This document shows, one piece after another, positions 35,293 through 44,522 of a stretch of 64,000 bases of DNA. Location: positions 2,976,001 through 3,040,000 of the forward strand of contig NZ_CP063845.1 of NCBI RefSeq assembly GCF_021018745.1, written 5' to 3'. Origin of the DNA: Gloeobacter morelensis MG652769. GTDB lineage: Bacteria > Cyanobacteriota > Cyanobacteriia > Gloeobacterales > Gloeobacteraceae. The notes under the pieces were generated by a model, which worked only from the letters and a program-made list of their open reading frames with translations, made no database searches and was not told the DNA's origin. The translations under genes were made by a program, and so were the position numbers. The number at the start of each line of letters is the position of its first letter. Position 1 is the first letter of the stretch.

Positions 35293-36626
35293 GGCGTCGC
35301 CACCGGCGTCTGGCGCTCGGCAGCCATCGGCTGGCGCTCGGCCGGCAAAGGTTTGCCGGCCGCCGCCACCACCTGCTCGACGGGCATCCCGGCGATTTGC
35401 TGGCCGAGCACATCGACGGCACGGGCGTACTGCGGGTCGGCGAGGGTGGCCACCTGATCGGCCTTGAGGTTCTTGGCCATCTCTTTGGTGATCTCGACTT
35501 TGATGTCCGGGTCGATGCCTTTTTTGTTGATGTCCCGGCCGGCGGGTGTCTGGTAGTGGGCGATAGTCACCGCTACCCCCGAACCGTCCGAGAGCGAGTG
35601 CACCGACTGCACCAAACCCTTGCCGTAGGTGCGCATGCCCACCAGCACCGCCCGATGATGATCCTGCAGCGCGCCGCCCAAAATTTCACTGGCCGAGGCG
35701 GAAGCACCGTCCACCAGCACCACCAGCGGTTTGCTGGTCATGGCGGGGCGGCTCACGGTGATGCTCTCGCGCTGGCCGTCGCGATCCACCGTCGAGACGA
35801 TCGTGCCCTCGGAGAGCCACAGCCGGGCGATGTCGGCGCTGGCATAAAGCAGTCCGCCGGGGTTGCTGCGCAGATCGAGGATGAAACCGTCGGCCTGCTC
35901 GCGGGTGAGCTGCGCCACGGCGCTGCCCATATCCTTGGCGGCGTAGGCGTTGAACTGCGACAGACGAATATAGCCGATGCGCCGGTCGCCCTCGGTGCGC
36001 AGCGAATATTTGACGGGTTTGAGTTCGATGCGGGTGCGCACCAGCGACAGGGTGAGTGGTTTGCCTTCGCGGCGAAATTTGAGCGCGACGCTGGTGCCCG
36101 CCTGGCCGCGAATCAAGTTGACCGCCTGGTCAATATCCATACCCCTGGTAGAACGGCCGTCGATCGCGAGGAGCACGTCTTTGGGTTTGACCCCGGCCGT
36201 AAACGCCGGGGTATCCTCGATGGGCGAGACCACCGTCAGTTCGTGGGTCTTTTCATCGAGGCCCAGTTGGATACCGACCCCCTGGTAGTCGCCGCTGGTC
36301 TCGACTTTCATGCTCTCGTACTGCTTGGGGTCCATAAAGCGCGTGTACGGATCTCCCAGACCCTTGAGCATCTCGCGCGTGCTCTTGTAGGCGTCCTCGC
36401 GGCTTTTGTAGTCTTTGGCCAAAAATTTGCGGCGGGTCTCCTGCCAGTTCTGGTTGTTAAAGGTGGGATCGACGTACTCGCGGTTGACTACCTGCCAGAC
36501 TTCGTCGATGATCTCCTTCGGCGCATCTTTGAAGTTGGCCCAACTGGGCATATTAAACGCGCTCAACAAACTCAAAACGGTCGCGCAGGCAAGGCCGACC
36601 GGCAGCAAAAGCTTGGGTGTCTTCAT
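35289..36626 (-). CDS. Carboxyl-terminal processing protease (CtpA/CtpB type, S41)
   Basis: The 445-residue protein has a signal peptide (KLLLPVGLACATVLSLLSAF...SWA) and an N-terminal helical domain. A PDZ domain follows (GVGIQLGLDEKTHELTVVSP...KPKDVLLAIDGRS). The S41 core has GFILDLRSNPGGLLYASADI, the nucleophile Ser in VDGASASASEIL and the Lys in RTYGKGLVQSVHSL. Cyanobacterial homologues act in the periplasm/lumen, and one (CtpA) trims the D1 protein of photosystem II. Which paralogue this is cannot be told. The C-terminus ends in a Gln/Ala/Pro-rich tail. Confidence 0.92.
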   Translation of the reverse strand: MKTPKLLLPVGLACATVLSLLSAFNMPSWANFKDAPKEIIDEVWQVVNREYVDPTFNNQNWQETRRKFLAKDYKSREDAYKSTREMLKGLGDPYTRFMDPKQYESMKVETSGDYQGVGIQLGLDEKTHELTVVSPIEDTPAFTAGVKPKDVLLAIDGRSTRGMDIDQAVNLIRGQAGTSVALKFRREGKPLTLSLVRTRIELKPVKYSLRTEGDRRIGYIRLSQFNAYAAKDMGSAVAQLTREQADGFILDLRSNPGGLLYASADIARLWLSEGTIVSTVDRDGQRESITVSRPAMTSKPLVVLVDGASASASEILGGALQDHHRAVLVGMRTYGKGLVQSVHSLSDGSGVAVTIAHYQTPAGRDINKKGIDPDIKVEITKEMAKNLKADQVATLADPQYARAVDVLGQQIAGMPVEQVVAAAGKPLPAERQPMAAERQTPVATP

Positions 36627-36812
36627 AGGTAGCTATTCTCGGCGGCAACAACGGTGGAGGCGGTGCTTCGATTGGGTAGGGACACTTTAGCACGCACCAC
36701 CGCCCGCACTGAACTGCGCGCCCGCCAAATATTGGACCGCAACCAGCAGCTGTCCTCTACCTTGGGCAGGGTTTTCGGACAGCCAGCGAGAACCGCCTGA
36801 TAACGAACAGCT

Positions 36813-37388
36813 TCAGTCGATCGTACCTACCCGTTCGAGGGGCCAGAAACGGAAGACGGCCCGGCCGATGACGTTCTGGCGCGGCAGAAAGCCCCACAGG
36901 TGCGAGTCGAAGCTGTTGTTACGGTTGTCGCCCATCACAAAAAAATGCCCCGGCGGTACTTGCTGTCGGGGCAGGACGTAGGCGGGGGGAGCGGCGGTAT
37001 AGGGCTCGTTCAGGGCCGCTCCGTTGAGGATAACTTTGCCGTTGTTCACTTCGATCGTGTCCCCCGGCAGGCCGATGACGCGCTTGATGAAGGCTTGATC
37101 GATGTTGGTGCGCTTGGGCGGCATAAACACGATCACCTGGCCGCGCTCGGGCTGTTGAAATTCGTAGCTAAGCTTTTCGACGATGAGCCGGTCGTCGATG
37201 CGCAAGGTCGGCTCCATCGAACCGGAAGGGATATAGCGCGCCTCGGCGACGAACGAGCGGATCAATAGCGCCAGGAAGACGGCGAGGAGGATGGTCTGGA
37301 TGTTTTCGCGCTGGCTGCTCAGCCGACGCCAGAAACCGTGGCCTAAGGATGACCGGGACGGCTCTGTCGAATTCGGATGGTCCACCAC
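36813..37388 (-). CDS. lepB: Signal peptidase I
   Basis: The 191-residue membrane protease has a single N-terminal membrane helix (IQTILLAVFLALLIRSFVAE). The catalytic Ser lies in RYIPSGSMEPTLRIDDRLIV and Lys in FIKRVIGLPGDTIEV. FFVMGDNRNNSFDSHLWGFL and NVIGRAVFRFWP complete boxes C to E. It removes signal peptides from exported proteins. I chose the first of two GTG codons (37388), which has GGGGAG 6-7 bases upstream and starts 28 bp after ccsA. The ATG at 37475 would overlap ccsA. Confidence 0.93.
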   Translation of the reverse strand: MVDHPNSTEPSRSSLGHGFWRRLSSQRENIQTILLAVFLALLIRSFVAEARYIPSGSMEPTLRIDDRLIVEKLSYEFQQPERGQVIVFMPPKRTNIDQAFIKRVIGLPGDTIEVNNGKVILNGAALNEPYTAAPPAYVLPRQQVPPGHFFVMGDNRNNSFDSHLWGFLPRQNVIGRAVFRFWPLERVGTID

Positions 37389-37416
37389 GTCGGGCTCCCC
37401 ACACTCGTGACGCGCT

Positions 37417-38433
37417 TTAGTTTCCGGATAGCCAACCGTAGCTGTGCAGGCCCTGGGCCAGGAAGTTGACCCCAAGATAGGTAATCCAGACTGAGACGAA
37501 GCCTAGGGCGGCGAGCAGGGCCGGGCGGCGGCCCTGCCAGCCCCGGGTAATGCGCGCGTGCAGATAAGCCGCAAAGATGAACCAGGTAATCAGCGACCAG
37601 GTTTCTTTGGGATCCCAGCTCCAATAGGAACCCCAGGCTTCGTTGGCCCAGACCGCCCCGGCGATGATGCCCACAGTAATCAGCGGAAAACCGAGGCCAA
37701 TCAGGCGATAGCTCAAATTGTCGAGGGTCTCGGCCAGATTCGAGCGGCGCAGGGCGGTAGCAGCAGTCGGGGCGCAAGAAGTCAGCGTCACCGTGGTGTC
37801 GCCGCCCAACCCCCCCAGGCTCGCAAACGTCGAAGCCGTGGGCGTTGTCCCCTCAGCATCGGCGTACTCGGCTTTCTGGAAGCCGCCGGTGCCTACCGAA
37901 CTGCCGCGCAATTCGGGGTCTTTTTGCTTCCAGGTGACGATCAAAAAGGCGATGGCCACCAGCGAACCGACCATCAGTGCGCCGTAGCTGAGGATCATCA
38001 CGCTCACGTGCATCATCAGCCAGTTGGATTTGAGGGCAGGCACCAGCGGTCCGCCGGCCTTCATCGCGGGCGTGAGGGTAAACGAAGAAAAAGCGACCAT
38101 GCCCAGCGCCACCGGCAGGGTGAACACGCCCACCAGCCGCTGGCGGGCGAAGGCCTCAGCGGCGATGTGCACGGCAAGCACGCACCAGCACAAGAAAAAC
38201 AGTGATTCGTAGAGGTTGCTCACCGGAAAGTGGGCCGTCTCGATCCAGCGGGCGGTGAGTAGCCCCGTGACGCTCAAAAGCGCCACCGCCGAGGCGCCGG
38301 TGCCCAGTTCGTGCAACAACGGCACCCGGCGAAAGGCAGCGGCCAGCCAGTAGAGAGCGGTGGCCACCATCAAAGCGGCAAAGGCGGCGTTGTCGAGAAG
38401 CACCTGGATGGCGACGAGCTGGCTCGCGTTCAT
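37417..38433 (-). CDS. ccsA: Cytochrome c biogenesis protein CcsA (System II)
   Basis: The 338-residue multi-pass protein has the CcsA/CcmC heme-handling tract [20 protein letters not shown] with its tryptophan-rich WWD-like motif. Conserved His residues flank it ([40 protein letters not shown]). About eight membrane helices are visible. An approximately 60-residue loop between helices 5 and 6 ([11 protein letters not shown] to [10 protein letters not shown]) is poorly conserved-looking. Together with Ccs1 it ligates heme to apocytochrome c on the outer face of the membrane. Ccs1 ends 8 bp upstream on the same strand, so they form an operon. Confidence 0.95.
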   Translation of the reverse strand: MNASQLVAIQVLLDNAAFAALMVATALYWLAAAFRRVPLLHELGTGASAVALLSVTGLLTARWIETAHFPVSNLYESLFFLCWCVLAVHIAAEAFARQRLVGVFTLPVALGMVAFSSFTLTPAMKAGGPLVPALKSNWLMMHVSVMILSYGALMVGSLVAIAFLIVTWKQKDPELRGSSVGTGGFQKAEYADAEGTTPTASTFASLGGLGGDTTVTLTSCAPTAATALRRSNLAETLDNLSYRLIGLGFPLITVGIIAGAVWANEAWGSYWSWDPKETWSLITWFIFAAYLHARITRGWQGRRPALLAALGFVSVWITYLGVNFLAQGLHSYGWLSGN

Positions 38434-38441
38434 ATGGACCG

Positions 38442-39815
38442 TTACTCCTGTGCGGCGGATAGGGCGTCGGAAGTGCGGGGACGGGGGGTCTGGACGGCGG
38501 CCACCATGCGGACCAGTTCGCGCTCAAAACCGATCTGCGCCCGGTTGGTGCGCCCGGCGACGTGCAGCTGGCCGTCGCGGTAGATGGCCCACACCTGGGA
38601 GTGGCTGAGATAGCTCATTGCCAACCCTACCATCAACAAAGCGAACCCGGCGTAGACCACCGGGATGCCGGGATCGGCCTTGATCTGGATGCCGGTCTGG
38701 CCCACCAGTTCTTCGATGACCAGCCGCTGACCCAGGATATTGACCGGCTTGCCGACCCGGGCGGGGGTGGCCGCCTCGCGGACGGTTTCACCGGTGCGCG
38801 GGTTGAAGGGCAACAGCATCAGGCTGCCCTGCAGGCCGCGGGTGACCATCTGCAGAGCCACCCGGCCGTCTTTGTCGAAGGGGATCGCCTGGCCCCAGGC
38901 TTCTTGGCCATTTGGGGCTTCGATAGGCTGCATCGGAATGGTGAGCACAGGGCTGTCGTTGAGGCGCAGCTTAAAAGCACCGACCGCCCAGCTCGCCTGG
39001 TACATCGTCACCCCGTCATAAATCAGCGGGTCGTTGACGGAGATGGTTTTGCGCGTCAGTTCTTCGCCCGCGGGGCTCACCACCGAGAGATCCGAGTGGA
39101 ACTGGTCCACCGAGCCGTCCGGGCGGTAGTCGATCCAGAATTTGTTGACGCGTACTGTCCAGTCGGGCGTGCGCGCGAGCGACAGACGCGACTGCTCGAC
39201 TGCCTTGATATCGAAACTGTCGCCTGCGAGGGTCATCCGCTGGGTCTGGTAGCCGCCGAACGCCCCGATCATCGCCCCCGCCATAATCAGCAGCAGGCTG
39301 ACGTGCACGACGATCGGTCCTACCCGGCCGATGGTGCCCTTGGTGGCATAAATCAAGTCGTCGCGCTGGTAGACTTTGTAGCGGCCGGCGCGCAGTTGCT
39401 CGGCCAGCGGCCCCGTGCCCCCGGCGGGAATGGCTGTGCGCAGGGCATATTTGCTGAGCTGGCGCGGTTCGGTATAAAATTTCCAGTTTTGCGCCGCCTT
39501 GAGCATCGGGATCTGGCGGCGGAAGGTGCAGATGGTGAGGCTCGTGGCCAACAGCAGCAGTAGGGCCACAAACCACCAGCTGCGGTAAACTTCGTCGAGC
39601 CCGAGGCTGATGATAAAGCGCCAGGTGACAAACCCCCAGACCACCGCACCGGAATCGGGATAGTTCTGGCGATAAAAATCGGTTGATTCGCCCTGGGGGA
39701 TGACCGTGCCGGCGATGCTCGCAGCGGCGATGGCCAGAAAAAGCCCGATGGCCAGTTTCAACGAACCGAGCCAGGCGGCCACCTCATGCCGGATATCCCG
39801 CCAGAGGGATGTCAT
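38442..39815 (-). CDS. ccs1: Cytochrome c biogenesis protein Ccs1/CcsB (ResB-like, System II)
   Basis: The 457-residue protein has the ResB/Ccs1 layout. Three N-terminal membrane helices come first ([20 protein letters not shown], then [36 protein letters not shown]). The fourth helix with the conserved His follows ([20 protein letters not shown]), then a large periplasmic domain, and a final helix ([20 protein letters not shown]). I chose the ATG at 39815; an ATG 10 codons upstream is also possible. It presents apocytochrome and works with CcsA downstream. Confidence 0.94.
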   Translation of the reverse strand: MTSLWRDIRHEVAAWLGSLKLAIGLFLAIAAASIAGTVIPQGESTDFYRQNYPDSGAVVWGFVTWRFIISLGLDEVYRSWWFVALLLLLATSLTICTFRRQIPMLKAAQNWKFYTEPRQLSKYALRTAIPAGGTGPLAEQLRAGRYKVYQRDDLIYATKGTIGRVGPIVVHVSLLLIMAGAMIGAFGGYQTQRMTLAGDSFDIKAVEQSRLSLARTPDWTVRVNKFWIDYRPDGSVDQFHSDLSVVSPAGEELTRKTISVNDPLIYDGVTMYQASWAVGAFKLRLNDSPVLTIPMQPIEAPNGQEAWGQAIPFDKDGRVALQMVTRGLQGSLMLLPFNPRTGETVREAATPARVGKPVNILGQRLVIEELVGQTGIQIKADPGIPVVYAGFALLMVGLAMSYLSHSQVWAIYRDGQLHVAGRTNRAQIGFERELVRMVAAVQTPRPRTSDALSAAQE

Positions 39816-39926
39816 AAAGCGATGCTCCAGGGATCTCGCCACCATTGTAATCCGCCGCTTCCCGCGCCCCCCAGCCGGGGGATCAAAGGGATGAGCACCG
39901 CCCGGCGCTAAGATTGGGGTACGGCG

Positions 39927-40577
39927 ATGAGGCTTCGACCCATGGCACCGCAGACTGCTTCGAACATTTACTCCGGCCGCTTCGGCACCTACGAAATCAC
40001 CGAGGCCGATCGCCGGGGCGTGCTCATCTACCGTCTGGCCCTGCTGGCGGTGGCCGTCAGTTTCGCGGCGGGGGGCGCTGTGACCCTGGCGGGCGGCTCG
40101 CCCTGGGTGGTGACGGCCCTGTTTGCCCTGCTGGCTGCCGCCCTCGGAGTCGCCCTCGCCACGGTCCACATCTACATGCTCGCCCTGCACCGGGCCCTGT
40201 GGCTGTTGTGGGCAGTGGGGGTGACGGCGAGTACCGTCCTCACCCTCAATACCGGCACCCCCCTGGCCCTCATCGCCTACAGCGAGCCGGTCGGTCTCAT
40301 CGCCACGGGCTTTGTCTTCGCCGCCCTCACGGGCATTTGCATCAAAGAATCGTTCTGCTTCGGCTGGTGGGAGACGGTGCTGGTGGTGCCCGCTCTGCCG
40401 CTGTTGCTGCTCGGGCATTTAGGCGGAATTCTCAGCCCCGCAGTCGAGACAGGCCTGTTCGTCGTTTGCGCCGTGTCGCTGTTGATCTTTGCGATTCGCA
40501 AGTTTTCGGTGCCCGCCCCCAATGATATCGGCGACAAGTCCGTCCACGCCTACGTGCGGGGGGAAATCCATGGATGA
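39927..40577 (+). CDS. Integral membrane protein, DUF2301-like
   Basis: The 216-residue protein has about six membrane helices (LALLAVAVSFAAGGAVTLAG; VVTALFALLAAALGVALATV; VLVVPALPLLLLGHLGGILS). YSGRFGTYEITEADRRGVLI precedes the first. IKESFCFGWWETVLVV carries conserved-looking aromatic and charged residues. The pattern fits the cyanobacterial DUF2301 family; function unknown. The stop overlaps the next gene (ATGGATGA), so the two are coupled. Confidence 0.8.
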   Translation: MRLRPMAPQTASNIYSGRFGTYEITEADRRGVLIYRLALLAVAVSFAAGGAVTLAGGSPWVVTALFALLAAALGVALATVHIYMLALHRALWLLWAVGVTASTVLTLNTGTPLALIAYSEPVGLIATGFVFAALTGICIKESFCFGWWETVLVVPALPLLLLGHLGGILSPAVETGLFVVCAVSLLIFAIRKFSVPAPNDIGDKSVHAYVRGEIHG

Positions 40578-40908
40578 AGTACCCTGGTGGCTCGAAGAGT
40601 GGTGCAGGCAAAACGGCTACAGCGACCCGTGCTGGGTCGATGAACCCGATCAGATCCTCGGGGGGCGCTGGTGGGCTTTTCCACCCCACGGCGTCATGCC
40701 GCTGCCTATCGATCCGCTCGGGGTGGGCGAGGTGTTCCAGGCTTTCGATCGCGCCATGGACAGAGTCGAACTGGTCGTCGACGAGGCGCTGGTCCAGGTG
40801 GACACCCACGTCAGCCCCCTGGTGCATCGCTTCGAAGAAGCCTGCGAATCGGCCTTCAAAGCCTGGGGCCTCGACCGGCTGTTCGAGGAAGACGAACACA
40901 GGCGGTGA
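40570..40908 (+). CDS. Conserved cyanobacterial-type hypothetical protein
   Basis: A 112-residue soluble protein starting MDEVPWWLEEWCRQNGYSDP, with WWAFPPHGVMPLPIDPLG and an acidic helical C-terminus. Its ATG lies within the 3' end of the DUF2301 gene. The aromatic N-terminal box looks like a conserved cyanobacterial family without assigned function. A pair with the membrane protein upstream is likely. Confidence 0.78.
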   Translation: MDEVPWWLEEWCRQNGYSDPCWVDEPDQILGGRWWAFPPHGVMPLPIDPLGVGEVFQAFDRAMDRVELVVDEALVQVDTHVSPLVHRFEEACESAFKAWGLDRLFEEDEHRR

Positions 40909-40946
40909 AGGCGCCGGCGATGGACGGCTTGTGATATTCTGTCCAT

Positions 40947-41567
40947 ATGCAAACCAGCGCCACCGTCCTCCTTGCAGAAGCCGTCGACCACCTCAAGCGG
41001 TCGGACCCGATACTGGCCGCGCTCATCGAGCGGGTGGGCGACTGCGGCTACCAAACTGCGGCGGCGGGCACCCATTTCGACGCGGTGGTGCGCGCCATCG
41101 TCTACCAGCAACTGTCCGGCAAAGCCGCCGCCACCATCCACAAACGTCTGTGCGACCTGTTTGGCGGCCGACCGCCCCTGCCGGCCGAGTTGCTGGCGGT
41201 GGAAGATATCAGCTTGCGTGGCGTCGGCCTCTCGCGCCAGAAGCTTTCTTATCTGAAGTTTCTGGCAGCCCAGGTGGAGTCGGGCGCCCTCGCCATCGAA
41301 ACGCTGCATACCCTTGAGGATCAGGCGATCCTCGCCGAACTGGTGCGCCTCAAAGGGATCGGCCGCTGGACCGCCCAGATGTTTTTGATGTTTCGCCTGG
41401 GAAGGCCCAACGTTTTGCCAGAGGGCGATCTGGGTATCCAGAAAGCTATCCAGATAGCCTACGGCCTCGAAGCGCTCCCCACTGCCAGGCAGATGGCGGC
41501 GGTCGCCGAACCCTGGCATCCTTACTGCACGATTGCCTGCTGGTATCTGTGGCGCAGTCTTGAATAG
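40947..41567 (+). CDS. DNA-3-methyladenine glycosylase II (AlkA-like, HhH-GPD)
   Basis: The 206-residue protein has the HhH-GPD fold: VVRAIVYQQLSGKAAATIHK, the helix-hairpin-helix LVRLKGIGRWTAQMFLMFRL and the catalytic Asp in VLPEGDLGIQKAI. WHPYCTIACWYLWRSL is the AlkA-type C-terminus. It removes alkylated bases from DNA in base-excision repair. It lacks the N-terminal TATA-like domain of E. coli AlkA and the Fe-S cluster of Nth, so it belongs to the short AlkA group (MagIII/YfjP-like). Confidence 0.92.
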   Translation: MQTSATVLLAEAVDHLKRSDPILAALIERVGDCGYQTAAAGTHFDAVVRAIVYQQLSGKAAATIHKRLCDLFGGRPPLPAELLAVEDISLRGVGLSRQKLSYLKFLAAQVESGALAIETLHTLEDQAILAELVRLKGIGRWTAQMFLMFRLGRPNVLPEGDLGIQKAIQIAYGLEALPTARQMAAVAEPWHPYCTIACWYLWRSLE

Positions 41568-41600
41568 GGCTGCTCCCGTCCTTATTCGAGTGTTCTGTTT

Positions 41601-42182
41601 TCAGACGAGAAACTTCGAGACGGTTACCCCAAAACCTGGCAGCAGGGGTGAGGTGATCTCATCTTCTTCAAGCAGCGTTATCACAAGGACCAGTTGGGCT
41701 TTATCCCGGCGATAGACTTCGAGCTGCCTGGCAAAGCGATCGACGATCCAGTACTCGCGGACGCCTTTAAGTGAGTACAGTTTCAACTTCGCTTCTCGAT
41801 CGCGGCGCAGGTTCTCAGGACCGGCGGACAGCACTTCGATCACCAGCTCCGGTGCGGCAGTCAAGTGACCGGCCTCGTCCTCGGTCTGGGTGAGCAGAGA
41901 ACGGCTCACCCAGACCAGATCCGGAATGACATTGTCCGTGTCCGAAAAGATAATTCCAGGTGAAATCACCACTTCTCCCAGACCACTGGCCTCAGACCAG
42001 CTATCGAGCTGCCGGGCTATTTTCACACAGACCTGTTGGTGTTTGCGGTGCGGGGCACGGGCCACAAATAATTCCCCGTCGATAATCTCGTAGCGGATCC
42101 ATTCATTTTCAGGAAGCACTTCCAGATCTCGCGTGGTCCAGCGTATACCCGAGCCTGCAGCGCCTCTGGTCAACTCTTCCAC
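41601..42182 (-). CDS. Uma2-family PD-(D/E)XK nuclease-like protein
   Basis: The 193-residue protein has the Uma2 pattern: YEIIDGELFVARAPHRKHQQ, the first acidic box NVIPDLVWVSRS and the second ELVIEVLSAGPENLRRDREA. KLKLYSLKGVREYWIVDRFA follows with the conserved Y-x-x-x-G-V-x-E-Y-W. These proteins are abundant in cyanobacteria and of uncertain biological role, possibly DNA-linked. Confidence 0.9.
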   Translation of the reverse strand: MEELTRGAAGSGIRWTTRDLEVLPENEWIRYEIIDGELFVARAPHRKHQQVCVKIARQLDSWSEASGLGEVVISPGIIFSDTDNVIPDLVWVSRSLLTQTEDEAGHLTAAPELVIEVLSAGPENLRRDREAKLKLYSLKGVREYWIVDRFARQLEVYRRDKAQLVLVITLLEEDEITSPLLPGFGVTVSKFLV

Positions 42183-42295
42183 ATCAGACCTCCAGGAGAA
42201 ATGCCTGCATAAGCTGACCGAGCATCAACGCTCCCTTGCTTGGCTACATTATGACCCTGCCGCCGCAGGTTACCAGATTCAGGTCGATATCGTGC

Positions 42296-43417
42296 TTATT
42301 CCAGTTGTTTGCGAAAGCGGTTGGCGCTGATGGCCAACAGCAAAAATGCAGAAGCTCCAAGCGCCAGCACGTTGGGCCAGAGCACCTCGAAGCCGACGCC
42401 CTTGAGGAGCATGCCCCGGACGATGGCGATGTAGTGGCGCAGCGGATCGGCCAGCGAGATGAACTGGAAAAATTCGGGCATCGTCTCGATAGGAGCGATC
42501 GCCCCGGATAGCTGGATCAAAGGCAGGTTGACAAAAAACGACGTGAGCACCACCTGGGTCTGGGAGCGGGCGATAGTGGCGAGCATCATGCCGATGCCCA
42601 CCCCCACGCAGATATAGAGGCTGGTGAAGACCATAAACCCCAAAAAATTGCCCCGAAAAGGCACCGCGAAGACCAATCGGGCGATCCCCAAAGCGAGCAA
42701 CGCCTCGCCCACCAGCAGTACGAATAGCGGTGCCAGTTTGGCCAGCAGAATTTCCCAGGCAGCAGCCGGGGTCATCAACAGCTGTTCGAGGGTGCCCACG
42801 TCCTTTTCGCGCACCACCGTGGCCGAGGAGACCAAAGAAGAAGTAAGAGTCAGGACAAGACCCAATACCCCCGGCACAAAAAACCAGCTGCTGCGCAGGC
42901 CCGGGTTGTACAAAATCGCCACCATCGGGTCGATGGCCTGGGGCGAAATGTCGCTCAGCGTGTAGCCGAACTGCCGGACGATCTGGCTGGCGTAGCCGCT
43001 TGCGATCCCGGCGGTGTTGGCATCGACGGCGTCGATGAGCAGCTGCACCTCGGGAGTCTGGCCCCGGGCCAGATCGCGCTGAAACTCCGGTGGAATGATC
43101 AAAGCGGCGGTGACCCGGCCGGTGCGCACCGCCTCAGCTACAGCCTGGGGACTGTGGGAAGCTGCCGCTACATCGAAGATGCCGTTGGTGGTGAAGGCGG
43201 CGACCAGTTCGCGGCTGGTGGCGGTGCCCGCGTAGTCGGCGACGGCAAGCTTCACGTGCCTGACGTCGGGACTGAGGGCAAAACCAAAAATCAACAGCTG
43301 CACCGTGGGCGGAAAGAGCAACAAAAACAGCAGCTGCCGGTTTTTGAGAATCTGGATGGTCTCTTTGCGTATCAGCGCCCACAGACGGCTCTCAAGCAGA
43401 CTTTCAAGAAATTTCAT
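42296..43417 (-). CDS. ABC-2 type permease (YbhR/YhhJ-like)
   Basis: The 373-residue permease opens ALIRKETIQILKNRQLLFLL and has six membrane helices with a large periplasmic loop after helix 1. ATVVREKDVGTLEQLLMTPA is the ABC2_membrane_3 coupling region. Its C-terminal helices include GMMLATIARSQTQVVLTSFF. It pairs with the permease 4 bp upstream, the fused ATPase and the HlyD protein as an export system. The ATG at 43417 was chosen because the frame upstream is a shadow of the neighbour gene. Confidence 0.93.
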   Translation of the reverse strand: MKFLESLLESRLWALIRKETIQILKNRQLLFLLLFPPTVQLLIFGFALSPDVRHVKLAVADYAGTATSRELVAAFTTNGIFDVAAASHSPQAVAEAVRTGRVTAALIIPPEFQRDLARGQTPEVQLLIDAVDANTAGIASGYASQIVRQFGYTLSDISPQAIDPMVAILYNPGLRSSWFFVPGVLGLVLTLTSSLVSSATVVREKDVGTLEQLLMTPAAAWEILLAKLAPLFVLLVGEALLALGIARLVFAVPFRGNFLGFMVFTSLYICVGVGIGMMLATIARSQTQVVLTSFFVNLPLIQLSGAIAPIETMPEFFQFISLADPLRHYIAIVRGMLLKGVGFEVLWPNVLALGASAFLLLAISANRFRKQLE

Positions 43418-43421
43418 AGCC

Positions 43422-44522
43422 CTACCCCGGCAGTTGCATGCGTTTGAGGTTGCGGAAACTCGCCATAAAAAACACTCCCCCCAATACCGCCAACAGCAAC
43501 GGCGCAGACCACACCCCGGCCCAGCCGGTGCCCCGCACAAAAGCGTCGCGGGTAATCTCGATAAAGTAACGCGCCGGGACGATATTGGAGACCAGCGACA
43601 GTGGAAAGGGAATGTTGCTGAGTGGATAGATAAACCCCGAAAGCAACAGCGCCGTCAGAAAACCGCTGGTGGCCACCGCCTGCACCGCGGCGCTCTGGGA
43701 GGTCGTGCGCGTGCCGATAAATAAACCAAAAGCAATGCTTGCCACCAGCATCAGTACCGTGCCCACCACCAGCGGCGTCGGATCGCCCGCCAGGCGCAGA
43801 CCGAACAGCACCGCCCCGAGGGCGAAGACCGCCACCGCCTGGGCCACCCCGACCAAAAAATACGCCAATCCCTTGCCCAGCAAAAATTCCACCGCGCTCA
43901 GGCTGGAGGCGTAGACCTGGATAATCGTGCCCTGCTCCTTCTCGCGCACCATGGCGATGGCCATCAACAGCGGCGGCCAGATGGCGAGGACTACCGCGAA
44001 CACCCCCGGCACGATGTAGAGCGCTTCTTCCCGCCCGGGGTTGAACCACAGCCGCGAACGCAAAGCAATCGCCGGGGCGGTATCCGCGCGGGTACTCAGA
44101 TAAAAATTGGTCACCTGGCGGATGCTGTTGCGGATGACCCGGGCATTGTTGCTGTCGGTGCCGTCGATGAGCGCCTGGACAGGGGCAACTTTGTTGGCTT
44201 CCAGGCGGCGGCTGAAATCCGCAGGAATAATCACGACCGCCCTTGCGACCCCCGCATCGAGTAGCGCCTCGGGGTCGCCCCGGCCGTCCCAGCGCACCGG
44301 CACGAACTGGTTGGTGGCATAGAAGCGCTGGCCGTAGGCACGGCTGGTGGGGGATCCCTCCAGATCCTGCACGGCCAGGGGAATGTTGTTGGCTTCCAGG
44401 CGGATGGCGTAGCCGAAGATGAGCAGGGTCGCCATCGGCAACAGGACCGCGAGGGCGACGGTGAGCCGGTCGCGGCGAAACTGGGTGAGTTCTTTGGCGC
44501 ACTGGGCGAAGATGCGTTTCAT
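43422..44522 (-). CDS. ABC-2 type permease (YbhS-like)
   Basis: The 366-residue permease opens AQCAKELTQFRRDRLTVALA and has a periplasmic domain (PLAVQDLEGSPTSRAYGQRF) and helices including LAIWPPLLMAIAMVREKEQG, which is the coupling segment. The C-terminal half contains FLTALLLSGFIYPLSNIPFP. It overlaps the ATPase gene by 4 bases. With the second permease it would form a heterodimeric channel. Confidence 0.93.
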   Translation of the reverse strand: MKRIFAQCAKELTQFRRDRLTVALAVLLPMATLLIFGYAIRLEANNIPLAVQDLEGSPTSRAYGQRFYATNQFVPVRWDGRGDPEALLDAGVARAVVIIPADFSRRLEANKVAPVQALIDGTDSNNARVIRNSIRQVTNFYLSTRADTAPAIALRSRLWFNPGREEALYIVPGVFAVVLAIWPPLLMAIAMVREKEQGTIIQVYASSLSAVEFLLGKGLAYFLVGVAQAVAVFALGAVLFGLRLAGDPTPLVVGTVLMLVASIAFGLFIGTRTTSQSAAVQAVATSGFLTALLLSGFIYPLSNIPFPLSLVSNIVPARYFIEITRDAFVRGTGWAGVWSAPLLLAVLGGVFFMASFRNLKRMQLPG